A stretch of 64,000 nucleotides of DNA from Flavobacterium sp. UBA7665 (GCA_002483285.1 DLHP01000016.1:17480-81479); one strand, 5' to 3'. Numbered from the stretch's first letter, positions 26,678 to 35,887 are shown. Notes: generated from the letters alone by a model not told the origin. Numbers and translations are program-made.

Positions 26678-27631
26678 TTAGAAAAGAGTCATTAAGATGG
26701 TCACCGAGTGGCCGCTGTCGCCACCATTCTGCGGCGGGTTGGTGTAAGGGGTAAAGTTCATTATCTTGTTCCTATCAGCGCCGGTAAAGCCAGGAATGTT
26801 GGGCAAGCTATTGGTCATTCTGACCATAGGCGTGGTGGGACTCAATTGGATGCTGGGATAATAGGTGGCAAAATCGTTCATCTTATGCGCCGTTTTCAAA
26901 TTAGAAGTCGATGCAAAACCGGTGCGGTGCTGAGCCACCGCAGACAGGCCGGTGACAAACGTTACAGTAACCCCCGCGGTGCGTTCGCGATTAACTATGG
27001 CTTCTTGGTAAGGCTGTGTATAAGATTGATCAAAAACATACGGGCTCACACAACTGGGCAGGCTGGAATCACTCGCGCTGAACCGGTTAAAGACTACGGC
27101 TTCCAGTCGATTAATCATGCTCAGGTCTACATCGTTCTGAGTGACGACATTACAGATTGTTGTGCCTCCGCCTGGTCTGTTCTCGAACATTTTTAACCTC
27201 ACCGACCCAAATATTTTGCGGCAATCATTGTTGTGGACATTCGTTTTAAAACCTTGAAACTGTACCCGCATAAAGGTCGCGACTTCGGCCTTGATCGTCA
27301 ACGCGCAAACCGCATATAAGGTGAGGCTGGCACGGTTCCCATAAACCATCACTTCGTCATTGAATTCGTTACAGGTGTTGATGTAGGCCACATAACCCGG
27401 TTGTACCTTAACCGAGATTGTCTTGTAACCCGGTGTGTTGGGAATGGGCAAATTGATGGTGTTGTTGGCGCCGGTAACGGTTGTTACGGTGCCACCATAA
27501 TTGGCTTGGGTGTAGATTTCAACCCACGGATCCACACAGGTCGTTGTGTTGGATTTAATTTCGGGATTGGTTTTGGCAAACGTGCTTAAAAAGCAAAGCA
27601 ATAGCGCAGAAAGGAGTACTGATTTTTTCAT
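26678..27631 (-). CDS. Secreted protein with beta/gamma-crystallin-like N-terminal domain
   Basis: The start at 27631 gives 317 residues with signal peptide MKKSVLLSALLLCFLSTFA. The region after it (VEIYTQANYGGTVTTVTG, then PNTPGYKTISVKVQPGY and VAYINTCNEFNDEVMVYG) has the spacing of a Greek-key beta/gamma-crystallin motif, where EIYTQANYGG and VAYINTCNEF would be the two strand-a segments. The C-terminal 200 residues are not recognised; they hold several Cys and end in GHSVTILMTLF. Crystallin-like domains often bind calcium in bacteria, but the binding residues cannot be assigned with confidence. TGTAACA boxes lie 68-105 bases upstream and the hybrid regulator gene is the next gene upstream. 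Confidence 0.6.
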   Translation of the reverse strand: MKKSVLLSALLLCFLSTFAKTNPEIKSNTTTCVDPWVEIYTQANYGGTVTTVTGANNTINLPIPNTPGYKTISVKVQPGYVAYINTCNEFNDEVMVYGNRASLTLYAVCALTIKAEVATFMRVQFQGFKTNVHNNDCRKIFGSVRLKMFENRPGGGTTICNVVTQNDVDLSMINRLEAVVFNRFSASDSSLPSCVSPYVFDQSYTQPYQEAIVNRERTAGVTVTFVTGLSAVAQHRTGFASTSNLKTAHKMNDFATYYPSIQLSPTTPMVRMTNSLPNIPGFTGADRNKIMNFTPYTNPPQNGGDSGHSVTILMTLF

Positions 27632-27698
27632 AATGTGATTGTTAGTTTGGTTGAACAAAGCAAATCTCCAACAAACACTTCAATACCACTATGAATCC

Positions 27699-27736
27699 TG
27701 TAACAATTGCTATGAGTGATGTAACAAGCTGTTACG
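27699..27736. promoter_or_regulatory. TGTAACA box cluster upstream of the crystallin-like gene
   Basis: Two direct copies of TGTAACA (27699-27705 and 27720-27726) are 21 bp apart, two helical turns. The second forms an inverted repeat with TGTTACG (27730-27736) around AGC. The same box occurs in an inverted pair upstream of the hybrid regulator at 30602-30622. Binding by that regulator is inferred. Confidence 0.45.
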
Positions 27737-27768
27737 GCTCAATAAAATCAAGGGTTACGGGAATAAAT

Positions 27769-30528
27769 TTATTTTTTATCGGGGTAGTCGCTTGGCGTAC
27801 ACCCAAACATTTCCCGGAAACATTTTGAGAAATATGATACATCATTAAAGCCAACGGCATACGCAATTTCAGAAATATTGCCGTTGCTTTTTTGGAGTAA
27901 CGCTGCTGCCATTTTTAGCCTTTCGTTTCTTAAAAATTCCATCGCCGAAACGCCCAACAAAGATTTAAGTTTCCGATGCAATTGCATACGGCTCATTCCC
28001 GCAGCTGATGCAAAATTTTCGGAAGAGAAATCGGCATTCGACAGTTCCTTGTCTAAAATAACCTGCAACTTCTCGATAAATTTCTCATCGACAGCATTGA
28101 TGACGATATCAACCGGTCGCAAAACCAATTCCTGGCTGTACCGTTGGTGCAGTTTTTTGCGCTCGGCAATCAATTGATTTACCGTAGCTTTTACAATTGC
28201 ATTGTTAAATGGTTTGGTCAGGTAAGCATCGGCGGTACTGGTCAAACCCTCAAGATGCGCTTCGTCTGATGTTTTTGCGGTCAATAACGCTACCGGAATA
28301 AAAGAGGTTAATTCGTTGCTTTTTATTTGTCGGGTGAATTCAAATCCATCCATTTTGGGCATCATTACATCCGAGAGGATACAATCGGGAATTTCTTTTT
28401 GCGCCAATTGCAAGCCTTTTTCACCATCATGCGCTTCGAGAATTTGATAGTCTGTCTTGAAAATATCCTTTAACAGCGAACGAATTTCGGCGTTGTCATC
28501 TACAATCAATAAAACGGGAAGCTCGGTTTTGGGATCGATTGCATTTTCAATAGTTGGATTTTCCGGTTTTGAAGCAATGACCACCGCATTTTCATTGGTC
28601 ACGGCCAACGGTAAAAGCACTATAAACGACAATTCGCCTTTTTCTAACGAAGTGGTAAAGGTTCCTTTGTACAAATCAACTAGTTCTTTGACCAAAGCCA
28701 AACCAATCCCAACGCCTGGATCATCTTCATTTTTTTGATAAAAACGATCGAATAATTTAGGCAATTCTTCTTTTTTGACATCGCTTCCCGTATTAGAAAC
28801 CACGAGTTTTAAATGTGAATTTTCTACAGTTGATGCAAAGGCAATCGATTCGTTTGGCGGTGCGTACTTGAAGGCGTTGGATACCAAATTGGTCACAATT
28901 TTTTCAATAACATCTTTGTCGAATACGTTATTTTCGAATGTTTTTTGAATGTTGGCTGTAAAGCGAATCCCTTTTTCTTTCGATTGAAACGCAAAGGATT
29001 CCATAATCGAGGCCAGCAGCGCACTGATGTTCCCTTCTTTTAAAATGAGTTTTACATTGCCGCTGTCTATTTTAGAAAGCTCAAGCAATTGATCGACAAG
29101 TTCCAGCATTCTATTGGCATTGGCATCAATCAGATTGAGTTTGCTTTTCTGGTTTTCATCTTCAATATCCGCTTGTAAACTCTGGACAGGGCTTTTGATC
29201 AAGGTCAATGGCGTCCTAAATTCATGTGAAATGTTGGCAAAAAAACGGGATTTGATTGCATTCAAATTCTCAGAAATATACTTTTCTTTTTCGAGTTGCA
29301 AGGTTTTGATATACAGCGCATAACTCAAAAATAAGATTTGAGCCAACGTACCTATTAAGATGGATAAGTTCGTTTTGATGTATATTTTATAGTGGTCTAA
29401 ATCGAAGATTTTTCTCCCTATAGACGCTAGAATTTCTTGTAGTAAATAAGAAAACACCAAAATTAGGCTCCCAATAAATACGTATTTTATAAAAGGTACT
29501 TTAATGTTTCTATACAATTGAAATATAGCCAACAGTATAAACGCAAACGAAACGGCCTTGTAAAATGAAAGCATTGATCTTGAAAACGTACTAAAACTAT
29601 AAAAATAAAACCAATACGAATACGACAAATAAGTAAGAACGAGGCCCGATAAAACGATAAAGCATTGGAATAAAATATTAAAATACGGTTTGGTATCGAT
29701 GAGTATCGACCGAATAAACAAGCAGTAAAAAACGATACACAAACCGTACGATATTTCTTTAATTAAATCATAATACAGAATTATTGATCCAAAGAAAAAA
29801 TATTGATTGCGGTCGATTTCTACCAGAATATAGATAAAAGTAAACAGTAGATAGCAGGAATAATAGAGGTTGTTTTTTGTCTTTGTCCTGAAAAACACGA
29901 ATAGATTGTAAAAAAATAACATAAAGATACCGCCGCACAGCAACGATAAAAGCAATCTATTGCCATGATAATATTGATAGCCGCCTAGTAAATAATTTTC
30001 AAATGCAGCCTCGCTACCGATGTCAAACTTGGCAATCATAAATTCAAGAGTAAAAACTTCTTGTCTTAAAATAATTTGCTGTTTTTGAAACGGCAGCAGC
30101 TGAAACGTAAAGGAGTTGAAAATCTCTTTAGAATACCGCTCCTCGCTTTTTTGCACAAACCCAATTGTTTTTGCTAAGGTGTCATTCTCAGAAAACACCC
30201 AAGCATCTACTTTTGGAGCATTTGAGGTCCTAAATACCAAATTTAAAGTATCATTTGAAGTGTTTACTAAGTCGGCTGTCAACCATAAAATTTTCGGGAG
30301 CGCTAATTTTTCATCCTTGACGCAATCGCAATACGGCTTCATTTTGCTTTTGAAAGCCTCTAAGTTTTTTGGATTTATCTTTTGGTCATCGGTCAATAGG
30401 AACAAGAAATTCCCTGATACTTCGAGGTTTTCAGAGTTTGAATTGATTTCGATCGGCTTTGCTTCTTTATTCTGGGAAAATAAAAGAACGGAGTAGAAAA
30501 AGGATAAAACGATTGATAACGATTTCAT
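27769..30528 (-). CDS. Hybrid two-component regulator: 7TMR-DISM sensor, histidine kinase, receiver, AraC DNA-binding domain
   Basis: From the Met at 30528 the protein has 919 residues. Order: signal peptide (MKSLSIVLSFFYSVLLFSQ), a 7TMR-DISM extracellular beta domain (about 25-180), seven membrane helices (about 185-400), a HisKA box with the phospho-His in ANISHEFRTPLTLIK (about 434), and an HATPase (NLVSNAFKYAPP, DPGVGIGLALVKELV). Then follow a receiver domain (LIVDDNAEIRSLL, phospho-Asp in CILSDVMMPKMDGFE at about 719, Lys in AYLTKPF) and a C-terminal AraC helix-turn-helix (ASAAGMSRMQLHRKLKSLLG, NGNISEIAYAVGFNDVSYFS). It would sense an extracytoplasmic ligand and bind DNA from the membrane. 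Unlike the well-known sugar-sensing hybrid systems it has a DISM module, not a propeller. No polysaccharide utilisation genes adjoin it. Confidence 0.93.
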   Translation of the reverse strand: MKSLSIVLSFFYSVLLFSQNKEAKPIEINSNSENLEVSGNFLFLLTDDQKINPKNLEAFKSKMKPYCDCVKDEKLALPKILWLTADLVNTSNDTLNLVFRTSNAPKVDAWVFSENDTLAKTIGFVQKSEERYSKEIFNSFTFQLLPFQKQQIILRQEVFTLEFMIAKFDIGSEAAFENYLLGGYQYYHGNRLLLSLLCGGIFMLFFYNLFVFFRTKTKNNLYYSCYLLFTFIYILVEIDRNQYFFFGSIILYYDLIKEISYGLCIVFYCLFIRSILIDTKPYFNILFQCFIVLSGLVLTYLSYSYWFYFYSFSTFSRSMLSFYKAVSFAFILLAIFQLYRNIKVPFIKYVFIGSLILVFSYLLQEILASIGRKIFDLDHYKIYIKTNLSILIGTLAQILFLSYALYIKTLQLEKEKYISENLNAIKSRFFANISHEFRTPLTLIKSPVQSLQADIEDENQKSKLNLIDANANRMLELVDQLLELSKIDSGNVKLILKEGNISALLASIMESFAFQSKEKGIRFTANIQKTFENNVFDKDVIEKIVTNLVSNAFKYAPPNESIAFASTVENSHLKLVVSNTGSDVKKEELPKLFDRFYQKNEDDPGVGIGLALVKELVDLYKGTFTTSLEKGELSFIVLLPLAVTNENAVVIASKPENPTIENAIDPKTELPVLLIVDDNAEIRSLLKDIFKTDYQILEAHDGEKGLQLAQKEIPDCILSDVMMPKMDGFEFTRQIKSNELTSFIPVALLTAKTSDEAHLEGLTSTADAYLTKPFNNAIVKATVNQLIAERKKLHQRYSQELVLRPVDIVINAVDEKFIEKLQVILDKELSNADFSSENFASAAGMSRMQLHRKLKSLLGVSAMEFLRNERLKMAAALLQKSNGNISEIAYAVGFNDVSYFSKCFREMFGCTPSDYPDKK

Positions 30529-30545
30529 TTGTCTGCACAAAAAAA

Positions 30546-30579
30546 TTAGTAAGTAAACTTATACAATCTTACTTACTAA
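30546..30579. promoter_or_regulatory. 11-bp perfect inverted repeat upstream of the hybrid regulator
   Basis: TTAGTAAGTAA (30546-30556) and TTACTTACTAA (30569-30579) flank a 12-base spacer, 18-51 bases upstream of the regulator's ATG. There is no T tract, so an operator is more likely than a terminator. Confidence 0.45.
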
Positions 30580-30600
30580 AATTAATTTATACTATGAAAT

Positions 30601-30623
30601 ATGTAACAGTTTTTGTGTTACAT
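30601..30623. promoter_or_regulatory. Inverted TGTAACA pair upstream of the hybrid regulator
   Basis: ATGTAACA (30601-30608) and TGTTACAT (30616-30623) form a perfect 8-bp inverted repeat with a 7-base spacer. It lies 73-95 bases before the regulator start and 18 bases beyond the uvrB stop. The same heptamer is upstream of the gene that follows the regulator. Confidence 0.45.
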
Positions 30624-30641
30624 TAGTTTTGATGCCACTCG

Positions 30642-32630
30642 TTATACCTTCTCCTGCAACGCTTTAATTTCGTCACGCAAGCGCGCAGCCTGCATAAAGT
30701 CGAGGTCTTTCGCCGCTTTTTCCATCGCTTTGCGCTTGTCGCGGATGCGTTTCTCGATTTCGGGTTTGGTCAGGTATTCGGCTTCTTTTTCGGCCGCCTT
30801 TAAGATTGAGGCGCCAAGTTCCTGGTCTACTAGTTTGACCTTGGTGAAGATGTTGTCGATTTTTTTGTTGAGCGCCATCGGAACGAGGTTATGCGCCGTA
30901 TTGTATTGCACCTGTTTGCTGCGGCGGTAATCGGTATCGTCGATAGCTTTTTGCATGCTCGCGGTCATTTTGTCAGCATACAAAATTGCTTTCCCGTTGA
31001 GGTTACGCGCGGCTCGGCCAATCGTCTGGATCAGCGAGCGGTGGTTTCTAAGGAAGCCTTCTTTGTCGGCATCGAGTATGGCTACAAGTGACACTTCGGG
31101 CAAATCCAAACCTTCGCGCAATAAATTCACACCAATCAGCACATCGAAAATCCCTTTGCGCAAATCCTGCATGATCTCGATGCGTTCGAGCGTGTCCACT
31201 TCCGAATGGATATAGCGGCAACGGATGTTCACTTTAGTCAAATATTTCGCCAGTTCTTCGGCCATGCGTTTGGTCAACGTCGTCACCAAAACGCGTTCGT
31301 CGATTTCGGCGCGCAACTGGATTTCCTCGATCAAATCGTCAATCTGGTTCAAACTCGGGCGCACTTCAATCACCGGATCCAAAAGTCCCGTCGGGCGGAT
31401 GACCTGTTCCACGTACACACCGTCGCTTTTCTGCATTTCATAATCGGCTGGTGTTGCCGAAACGTAGATGACCTGGTTTTGCATCGCTTCCCATTCCTCG
31501 AATTTGAGCGGTCGGTTGTCCATCGCGGCAGGCAAACGGAATCCGTATTCCACGAGGTTTTCCTTACGGCTGCGGTCGCCACCATACATCGCATGCACCT
31601 GTGAAACCGTGACATGGCTTTCGTCCACGACCATCAAATAATCCTTTGGGAAATAATCCAAAAGGCAGAATGGGCGCGTGCCGGGCAATCGTCCGTCGAG
31701 GTAGCGCGAATAATTTTCGATTCCCGAGCAATAGCCCAGTTCGCGGATCATTTCCAAATCGAAATTCGTACGTTCCTCAAGGCGTTTGGCCTCCAGGTTT
31801 TTGCCGATTTCATTGAAATAGGTGACCTGTTTAACGAGATCCTGTTGGATTTCCCAAATCGCGCCCTGCAACACTTCGGGCGAAGTCACGAACATATTGG
31901 CGGGATACAAATTGAGTTCGTTGAATTTCTCGATGACTTGGGCGGTCTTGAGGTCAAAGCTTTCCACTTCCTCGATTTCATCGCCGAAGAAATGGATGCG
32001 GAAACCGTTGTCGGCATAACTCGGATAGACTTCCACGGTATCGCCCTTGATCCTGAAACTGCCGGGATTGAAATCGGCTTCGGTACGCGAATACAAACTT
32101 TGCACGAGTTGGTGCAACAATTTAGTGCGCGAAATGACCTGGCCCTTATTGACGGGAATAATATTTTTCTGGAATTCGTTCGGGTTCCCGATACCGTACA
32201 AACACGACACCGAAGCCACAACCAATACATCGCGCCGTCCCGAAAGCAAAGCAGCGGTCGTGCTCATTCGCATCTTTTCGAGCTCGTCGTTGATAGACAA
32301 ATCCTTTTCGATGAATACGCCGGTCACGGGCATGAACGCCTCAGGTTGGTAGTAGTCGTAATACGAAACAAAGTACTCTACGGCATTGTTGGGGAAGAAT
32401 TGCTTGAACTCGGCATACAATTGCGCCGCGAGCGTCTTGTTGTGTGCGAGCACGAGCGTTGGGCGCTGCACTTCCTGGATTACATTGGCCACGGTAAAGG
32501 TTTTCCCCGAACCGGTCACGCCAAGCAACGTCTGGTACTTGTCGCCATCTTTTATGCCTTGTGCTAATTTTTGGATCGCCTGCGGCTGGTCGCCGGTGGG
32601 CTTGTAATCGGATACGACTTGGAAATTCAT
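30642..32630 (-). CDS. uvrB: Excinuclease ABC subunit B
   Basis: The 662-residue protein is the damage-verifying helicase of nucleotide excision repair; it receives the lesion from UvrA and recruits UvrC. It begins MNFQVVSDYKPTGDQPQAI. Visible motifs are Walker A GVTGSGKTFT, the beta-hairpin region SYYDYYQPEAFMP, the DESH box (VVDESHVTVSQV), helicase motifs GVNLLREGLDLPEV and QTIGRAARN, and a C-terminal UVR domain (AAKDLDFMQAARLRDEIKAL) that contacts UvrC. Length is typical. A TAACTTTG promoter box lies 26 bases upstream, so it is transcribed independently of rlmF. Confidence 0.98.
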   Translation of the reverse strand: MNFQVVSDYKPTGDQPQAIQKLAQGIKDGDKYQTLLGVTGSGKTFTVANVIQEVQRPTLVLAHNKTLAAQLYAEFKQFFPNNAVEYFVSYYDYYQPEAFMPVTGVFIEKDLSINDELEKMRMSTTAALLSGRRDVLVVASVSCLYGIGNPNEFQKNIIPVNKGQVISRTKLLHQLVQSLYSRTEADFNPGSFRIKGDTVEVYPSYADNGFRIHFFGDEIEEVESFDLKTAQVIEKFNELNLYPANMFVTSPEVLQGAIWEIQQDLVKQVTYFNEIGKNLEAKRLEERTNFDLEMIRELGYCSGIENYSRYLDGRLPGTRPFCLLDYFPKDYLMVVDESHVTVSQVHAMYGGDRSRKENLVEYGFRLPAAMDNRPLKFEEWEAMQNQVIYVSATPADYEMQKSDGVYVEQVIRPTGLLDPVIEVRPSLNQIDDLIEEIQLRAEIDERVLVTTLTKRMAEELAKYLTKVNIRCRYIHSEVDTLERIEIMQDLRKGIFDVLIGVNLLREGLDLPEVSLVAILDADKEGFLRNHRSLIQTIGRAARNLNGKAILYADKMTASMQKAIDDTDYRRSKQVQYNTAHNLVPMALNKKIDNIFTKVKLVDQELGASILKAAEKEAEYLTKPEIEKRIRDKRKAMEKAAKDLDFMQAARLRDEIKALQEKV

Positions 32631-32655
32631 TTGGAAAATTTGAATCGTAAAGTTA

Positions 32656-32663
32656 CAAAGTTA
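32656..32663 (-). promoter_or_regulatory. Candidate -7 box of uvrB
   Basis: The minus strand reads TAACTTTG, a full TAnnTTTG match, 26 bases before the ATG. A TTTTC tract lies about 19 bases further up as a weak -33. No SOS-type box is visible. Confidence 0.45.
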
Positions 32664-32688
32664 AACCACAAAAAAAGTTTCCGAAAAC

Positions 32689-33627
32689 TTAAAATTGCCA
32701 TTCTTTTTGTTGCGATTCAGACAGGAAAGTCCAGGTAACGATGCGGCTTGTTTTTTGTCCCTGCGCCATGTCGATGGTCTCGATTTTAACCGCGTCAACC
32801 TTGTTCAGCGTGCGGTAAATGGATTGCAGGTTGTCCTTTTTAGAAACCAGCGTCGTAAACCACAACACCTGTTTGGGGTATTTGGCACTTTCGTAAATCA
32901 TTTGGGTGATGAAGCCGATTTCGCCGCCGTCGCACCACAGTTCGGCATTTTGTCCGCCGAAATTGAGCACGGGATTTTTGGTCTTCGTATTTTGAAGGTT
33001 ATTGACTTTTCGGATGGTACTTTTGGTCGCTTCCTCCTGTGAGGCATGAAACGGCGGATTGCAGATCGTGAAAGCAAAGCGGTCTTCGGGCGTGATGATA
33101 TTCTTGAAAATGAAACGCGGTTCGGTTTGCAATTGCAAGCTTACCGATTCCATGAGTTTGGGATTTCCCGCGATGATCTTTTTGCAATTCTGTAGCGCCT
33201 TCTCATCGATGTCGGTGCCTACGAAAGACCAGCCGTAAACCGAATTTCCGATGATTGGATAAATGCAGTTCGACCCGATGCCGACGTCAAGACCTTGTAC
33301 GGTTTCACCTTGCGGAATGTTGCCGTCGTTGGTACGAGCGAGCAAATCGGCGAGATAGTGTATGTAATCGGCACGACCGGGAATCGGCGGACACAAGTAA
33401 TTCGCTGGAATGTCCCAATTTTCGATGCCGTAAAAAGTCACGAGCAATGCTTTATTCAATGCCTTGACTGCGTCGGGATTGCTAAAATCAATCGTGTCCG
33501 TCTGATACGTATTCGTGAACACGAACGACTTGAGTTCGGGCAAAGTGGCGATCAGTTGCGCAAAATCGTAGCTCGATTGGTGTGCGTTGCGCGGATGCAG
33601 GTTGGCTTTTATAGGTTTAGGTTCCAT
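32689..33627 (-). CDS. rlmF: 23S rRNA (adenine(1618)-N(6))-methyltransferase
   Basis: The start at 33627 (MEPKPIKANLHPRNAHQ) gives 312 residues and matches the family start. The protein has the RlmF layout: N-terminal LHPRNAHQSSYDFAQLI, SAM-binding GLDVGIGSNCIYPIIG, GTDIDEKAL, and the catalytic ICNPPFHAS motif (NPPF, near residue 188) for N6-adenine methylation. It modifies one adenine of 23S rRNA before or during assembly of the large subunit. It lies 20 bases downstream of the NudK-like gene on the same strand and is probably cotranscribed with it. Confidence 0.92.
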   Translation of the reverse strand: MEPKPIKANLHPRNAHQSSYDFAQLIATLPELKSFVFTNTYQTDTIDFSNPDAVKALNKALLVTFYGIENWDIPANYLCPPIPGRADYIHYLADLLARTNDGNIPQGETVQGLDVGIGSNCIYPIIGNSVYGWSFVGTDIDEKALQNCKKIIAGNPKLMESVSLQLQTEPRFIFKNIITPEDRFAFTICNPPFHASQEEATKSTIRKVNNLQNTKTKNPVLNFGGQNAELWCDGGEIGFITQMIYESAKYPKQVLWFTTLVSKKDNLQSIYRTLNKVDAVKIETIDMAQGQKTSRIVTWTFLSESQQKEWQF

Positions 33628-33647
33628 CGGCGCAAAGATACACACAT

Positions 33648-34229
33648 TTACCCGAGGATGTTGTTGATTTTGGCGTGTTGCAGCAACATAATCGTCTTGG
33701 CGTCCTTGATTTCGTTACCGATCATTTGCATCGCTTTATCAAAGTCAAATTCAAGTACCTCGATGTTTTCCTGTTCTTCCGACAGCCCGCCGCCGTCATT
33801 GACTTTCATGTCTTTGGTGTATTCGCCTGTAAAAAAGCAGATCGTTTCGGTGACCGAACCCGGCGACATATATACTTCGAACACTTTTTTGACTTCGCGG
33901 ATGCTGTAACCGGTTTCCTCTTCGGTTTCCCGACGGATACAGTCTTCGGCATTTTCGGTATCCAAAAGTCCCGCGCAGGCTTCGATCATCATGCCTGTGG
34001 CGTTGCCGTTGAGGTAAGTCGGCATTCTAAACTGGCGCGTCAGGATAACGGTTTTATTGGCTTTGTTGTAGAGTAGGATGGTGGCACCGTTGCCGCGGTC
34101 GTATGCTTCGCGCGATTGGGTTTCCCAGCTGCCGTCTTTTTTCTGGTACTCGTAGGTGATTTTGCGCAGCGTATACCAATTGTCTGACAGGATTTTATTT
34201 TCGAGGATCTTGATTTTCGGGTTGTCCAT
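33648..34229 (-). CDS. NUDIX hydrolase, NudK/GDP-mannose pyrophosphatase-like
   Basis: The 193-residue protein has a Nudix box near the middle, AGLLDTENAEDCIRR followed by ETEEETGY, giving the REXXEE core for divalent metal binding and pyrophosphate hydrolysis. The preceding EACAGLLD and following YMSPGSVTE segments are characteristic of the NudK group, which acts on GDP-mannose and related nucleotide sugars; ADP-ribose is also possible. It is the first gene of a probable two-gene unit with rlmF. The start ATG at 34229 gives the usual family N-terminus. Confidence 0.85.
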   Translation of the reverse strand: MDNPKIKILENKILSDNWYTLRKITYEYQKKDGSWETQSREAYDRGNGATILLYNKANKTVILTRQFRMPTYLNGNATGMMIEACAGLLDTENAEDCIRRETEEETGYSIREVKKVFEVYMSPGSVTETICFFTGEYTKDMKVNDGGGLSEEQENIEVLEFDFDKAMQMIGNEIKDAKTIMLLQHAKINNILG

Positions 34230-34374
34230 GGATTGGGTTTAGCGGATAACGCCAGTTTTAGTTTTAAATTATTCGGTAAATCGCCGAAAAATAATGATAA
34301 AAAAAAGATAAATCCCTTTGGACTGTAGATTTATGCCGTAATTTTATCGGCGTTAAATCCCGGTTGCAAAAGCG

Positions 34375-35013
34375 ATGAAAAGAGTATTGTTTTTTTTAGT
34401 GATTTTCTCGGTTTGGGGTATGTCGGCGCAAGGCGAATTCCTGAACAAATCCAACTCGCTGAGTGGGACAGGAATCAGTACACCCAATCCATCGGGCGGG
34501 ATTGCCAAGCCTTCGGTATTCAGCCCAAAGCCAACCACTACGACCACCACCAAACAGAAACCAATAGAAGAAAAGCCCATCCAAATGCTTCAGGGTAACG
34601 ATTTCGAAGATGCGGGCAAGCCAGTGCTCACCAAGTTGAACAGCAAAAGCGAAACCGATTTCAATCCAATATACGTCAATAAAAATATGGATTTTGGCCT
34701 TCTCAAAACCAAATCCGATTTCGTGAGAATCTGCTACCGCGATTACAGCGCACCCGATGGTGACTACGTCAGGATTTACACCAAAGACATGATGCTCGTT
34801 CCCATGGCGATACTCAGCAACGAATGCCAATACATGAAACTCACGCTGCTCAAAGGGGAGAATGTCATCAATTTTGAGGCGCTCAATGAAGGGTCATCCT
34901 ATCCAAACACTGGGGAATTGCAGGTTTTTGATGAAAACGGCGTACTCCTGACCGGCCAACGCTGGGGATTAGAAACCGGATACAAAGGCGTACTCACGGT
35001 CTACAAAGAGTAA
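34375..35013 (+). CDS. Secreted protein of unknown function
   Basis: The 212-residue protein has a clear signal peptide (MKRVLFFLVIFSVWGMSAQ). A low-complexity linker rich in Ser, Pro and Thr follows (residues 20-65, with six Thr in a row). The folded part (about 75-212) is beta-rich: FVRICYRDYSAPDGDYVRIY, LSNECQYMKLTLLKGENVIN, FEALNEGSSYPNTGEL and QVFDENGVLL. I do not recognise a named family, but the pattern resembles small conserved secreted proteins of flavobacteria. It is 4 bases from the next gene, an outer-membrane or periplasmic lipoprotein hydrolase, so the two are probably cotranscribed. Confidence 0.7.
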   Translation: MKRVLFFLVIFSVWGMSAQGEFLNKSNSLSGTGISTPNPSGGIAKPSVFSPKPTTTTTTKQKPIEEKPIQMLQGNDFEDAGKPVLTKLNSKSETDFNPIYVNKNMDFGLLKTKSDFVRICYRDYSAPDGDYVRIYTKDMMLVPMAILSNECQYMKLTLLKGENVINFEALNEGSSYPNTGELQVFDENGVLLTGQRWGLETGYKGVLTVYKE

Positions 35014-35017
35014 GGCG

Positions 35018-35887
35018 ATGAAAATCGACGCCCGAAAATTCCAATTCCGTTTCAAATACCTTTTTTTCGGACTGCTGTTTTCTTACATCCTAATCTGCCA
35101 GTCGTGCATGACCATGCGCATGACACCCAAAGAAACCCAGGCGTATTTTGATACTTCCCATTTGGGCTTTACAAGTAAAACGGTTACCATACAAAAGCAC
35201 GCGTTGCATTACGTTGAAACCGGTAAACCACAAAATCCTACCTTGTTTTTCGTACATGGCTCGCCCGGAAGTTGGGATGCGTTTAAAAGTTACCTCACCG
35301 ATTCGATCTTGCTGCGTAAATTCAGGATGGTTGCGGTAGATCGCCCCGGTTTTGGTTATAGTGATTTTGGAACCGCACAAGATTTAGACACCCAGGCAAA
35401 CCTTATCGAAAAACTCATCGTACAAATTGACAACGGAAAACCCGTTGTACTCGTAGGCCATTCGCTTGGCGGGCCCATCATCGTAAAAATGGCGGCAGAC
35501 GAGCCCAAAAAATTTGCACATCTGGTGGTACTGGCAGGTTCGGTCGATCCGCATATGGAAACTGCCGAAATTTGGCGTATGGTGTTAAAAGCCAAGCCAG
35601 TCCGTTATTTGATTCCCGGTGCGCTGCGGCCGTCGAATGATGAATTGTGGTGGCTCAAGGATGATTTGTATGCGCTAGCCCCGAAACTCAAAAATATCAG
35701 CTGTGGTGTGACGATTATCCATGGCACGAAAGATCAACTCGTGCCTTACGGCAATATGGCTTTCCTGCAAAAGCGATTGGTCAATGCGAGTAGTGTCGAT
35801 ACGATTTCCATTGAAGGTGCCAACCATTTTATTCCGTGGGAACATTTTGAATTGATCCGCAACACGCTAGTCAACCTCAAGCTTTAA
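35018..35887 (+). CDS. Alpha/beta hydrolase lipoprotein
   Basis: The 289-residue protein has an N-terminal hydrophobic segment ending in a lipobox-like LICQSC (Cys near residue 29). The hydrolase core follows: TLFFVHGSPGSWDAFKSYL (oxyanion loop HGSPGS), VAVDRPGFGYSDFG, VVLVGHSLGGPIIVKMA (nucleophile Ser in GHSLGG), GVTIIHGTKDQLVPYGN (catalytic Asp) and IEGANHFIPWEH (catalytic His). The complete triad indicates an active esterase, lipase or epoxide-type hydrolase at the cell envelope; the substrate is unknown. Its stop codon overlaps the convergent thiamine pyrophosphokinase stop by 4 bases (TTAA). Confidence 0.83.
   Translation: MKIDARKFQFRFKYLFFGLLFSYILICQSCMTMRMTPKETQAYFDTSHLGFTSKTVTIQKHALHYVETGKPQNPTLFFVHGSPGSWDAFKSYLTDSILLRKFRMVAVDRPGFGYSDFGTAQDLDTQANLIEKLIVQIDNGKPVVLVGHSLGGPIIVKMAADEPKKFAHLVVLAGSVDPHMETAEIWRMVLKAKPVRYLIPGALRPSNDELWWLKDDLYALAPKLKNISCGVTIIHGTKDQLVPYGNMAFLQKRLVNASSVDTISIEGANHFIPWEHFELIRNTLVNLKL

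Noticed and set aside
31614..32567. 317-codon plus-strand open frame opposite uvrB
   Set aside because: uvrB on the minus strand has full family motifs and typical length; the opposite frame has no recognisable domain.
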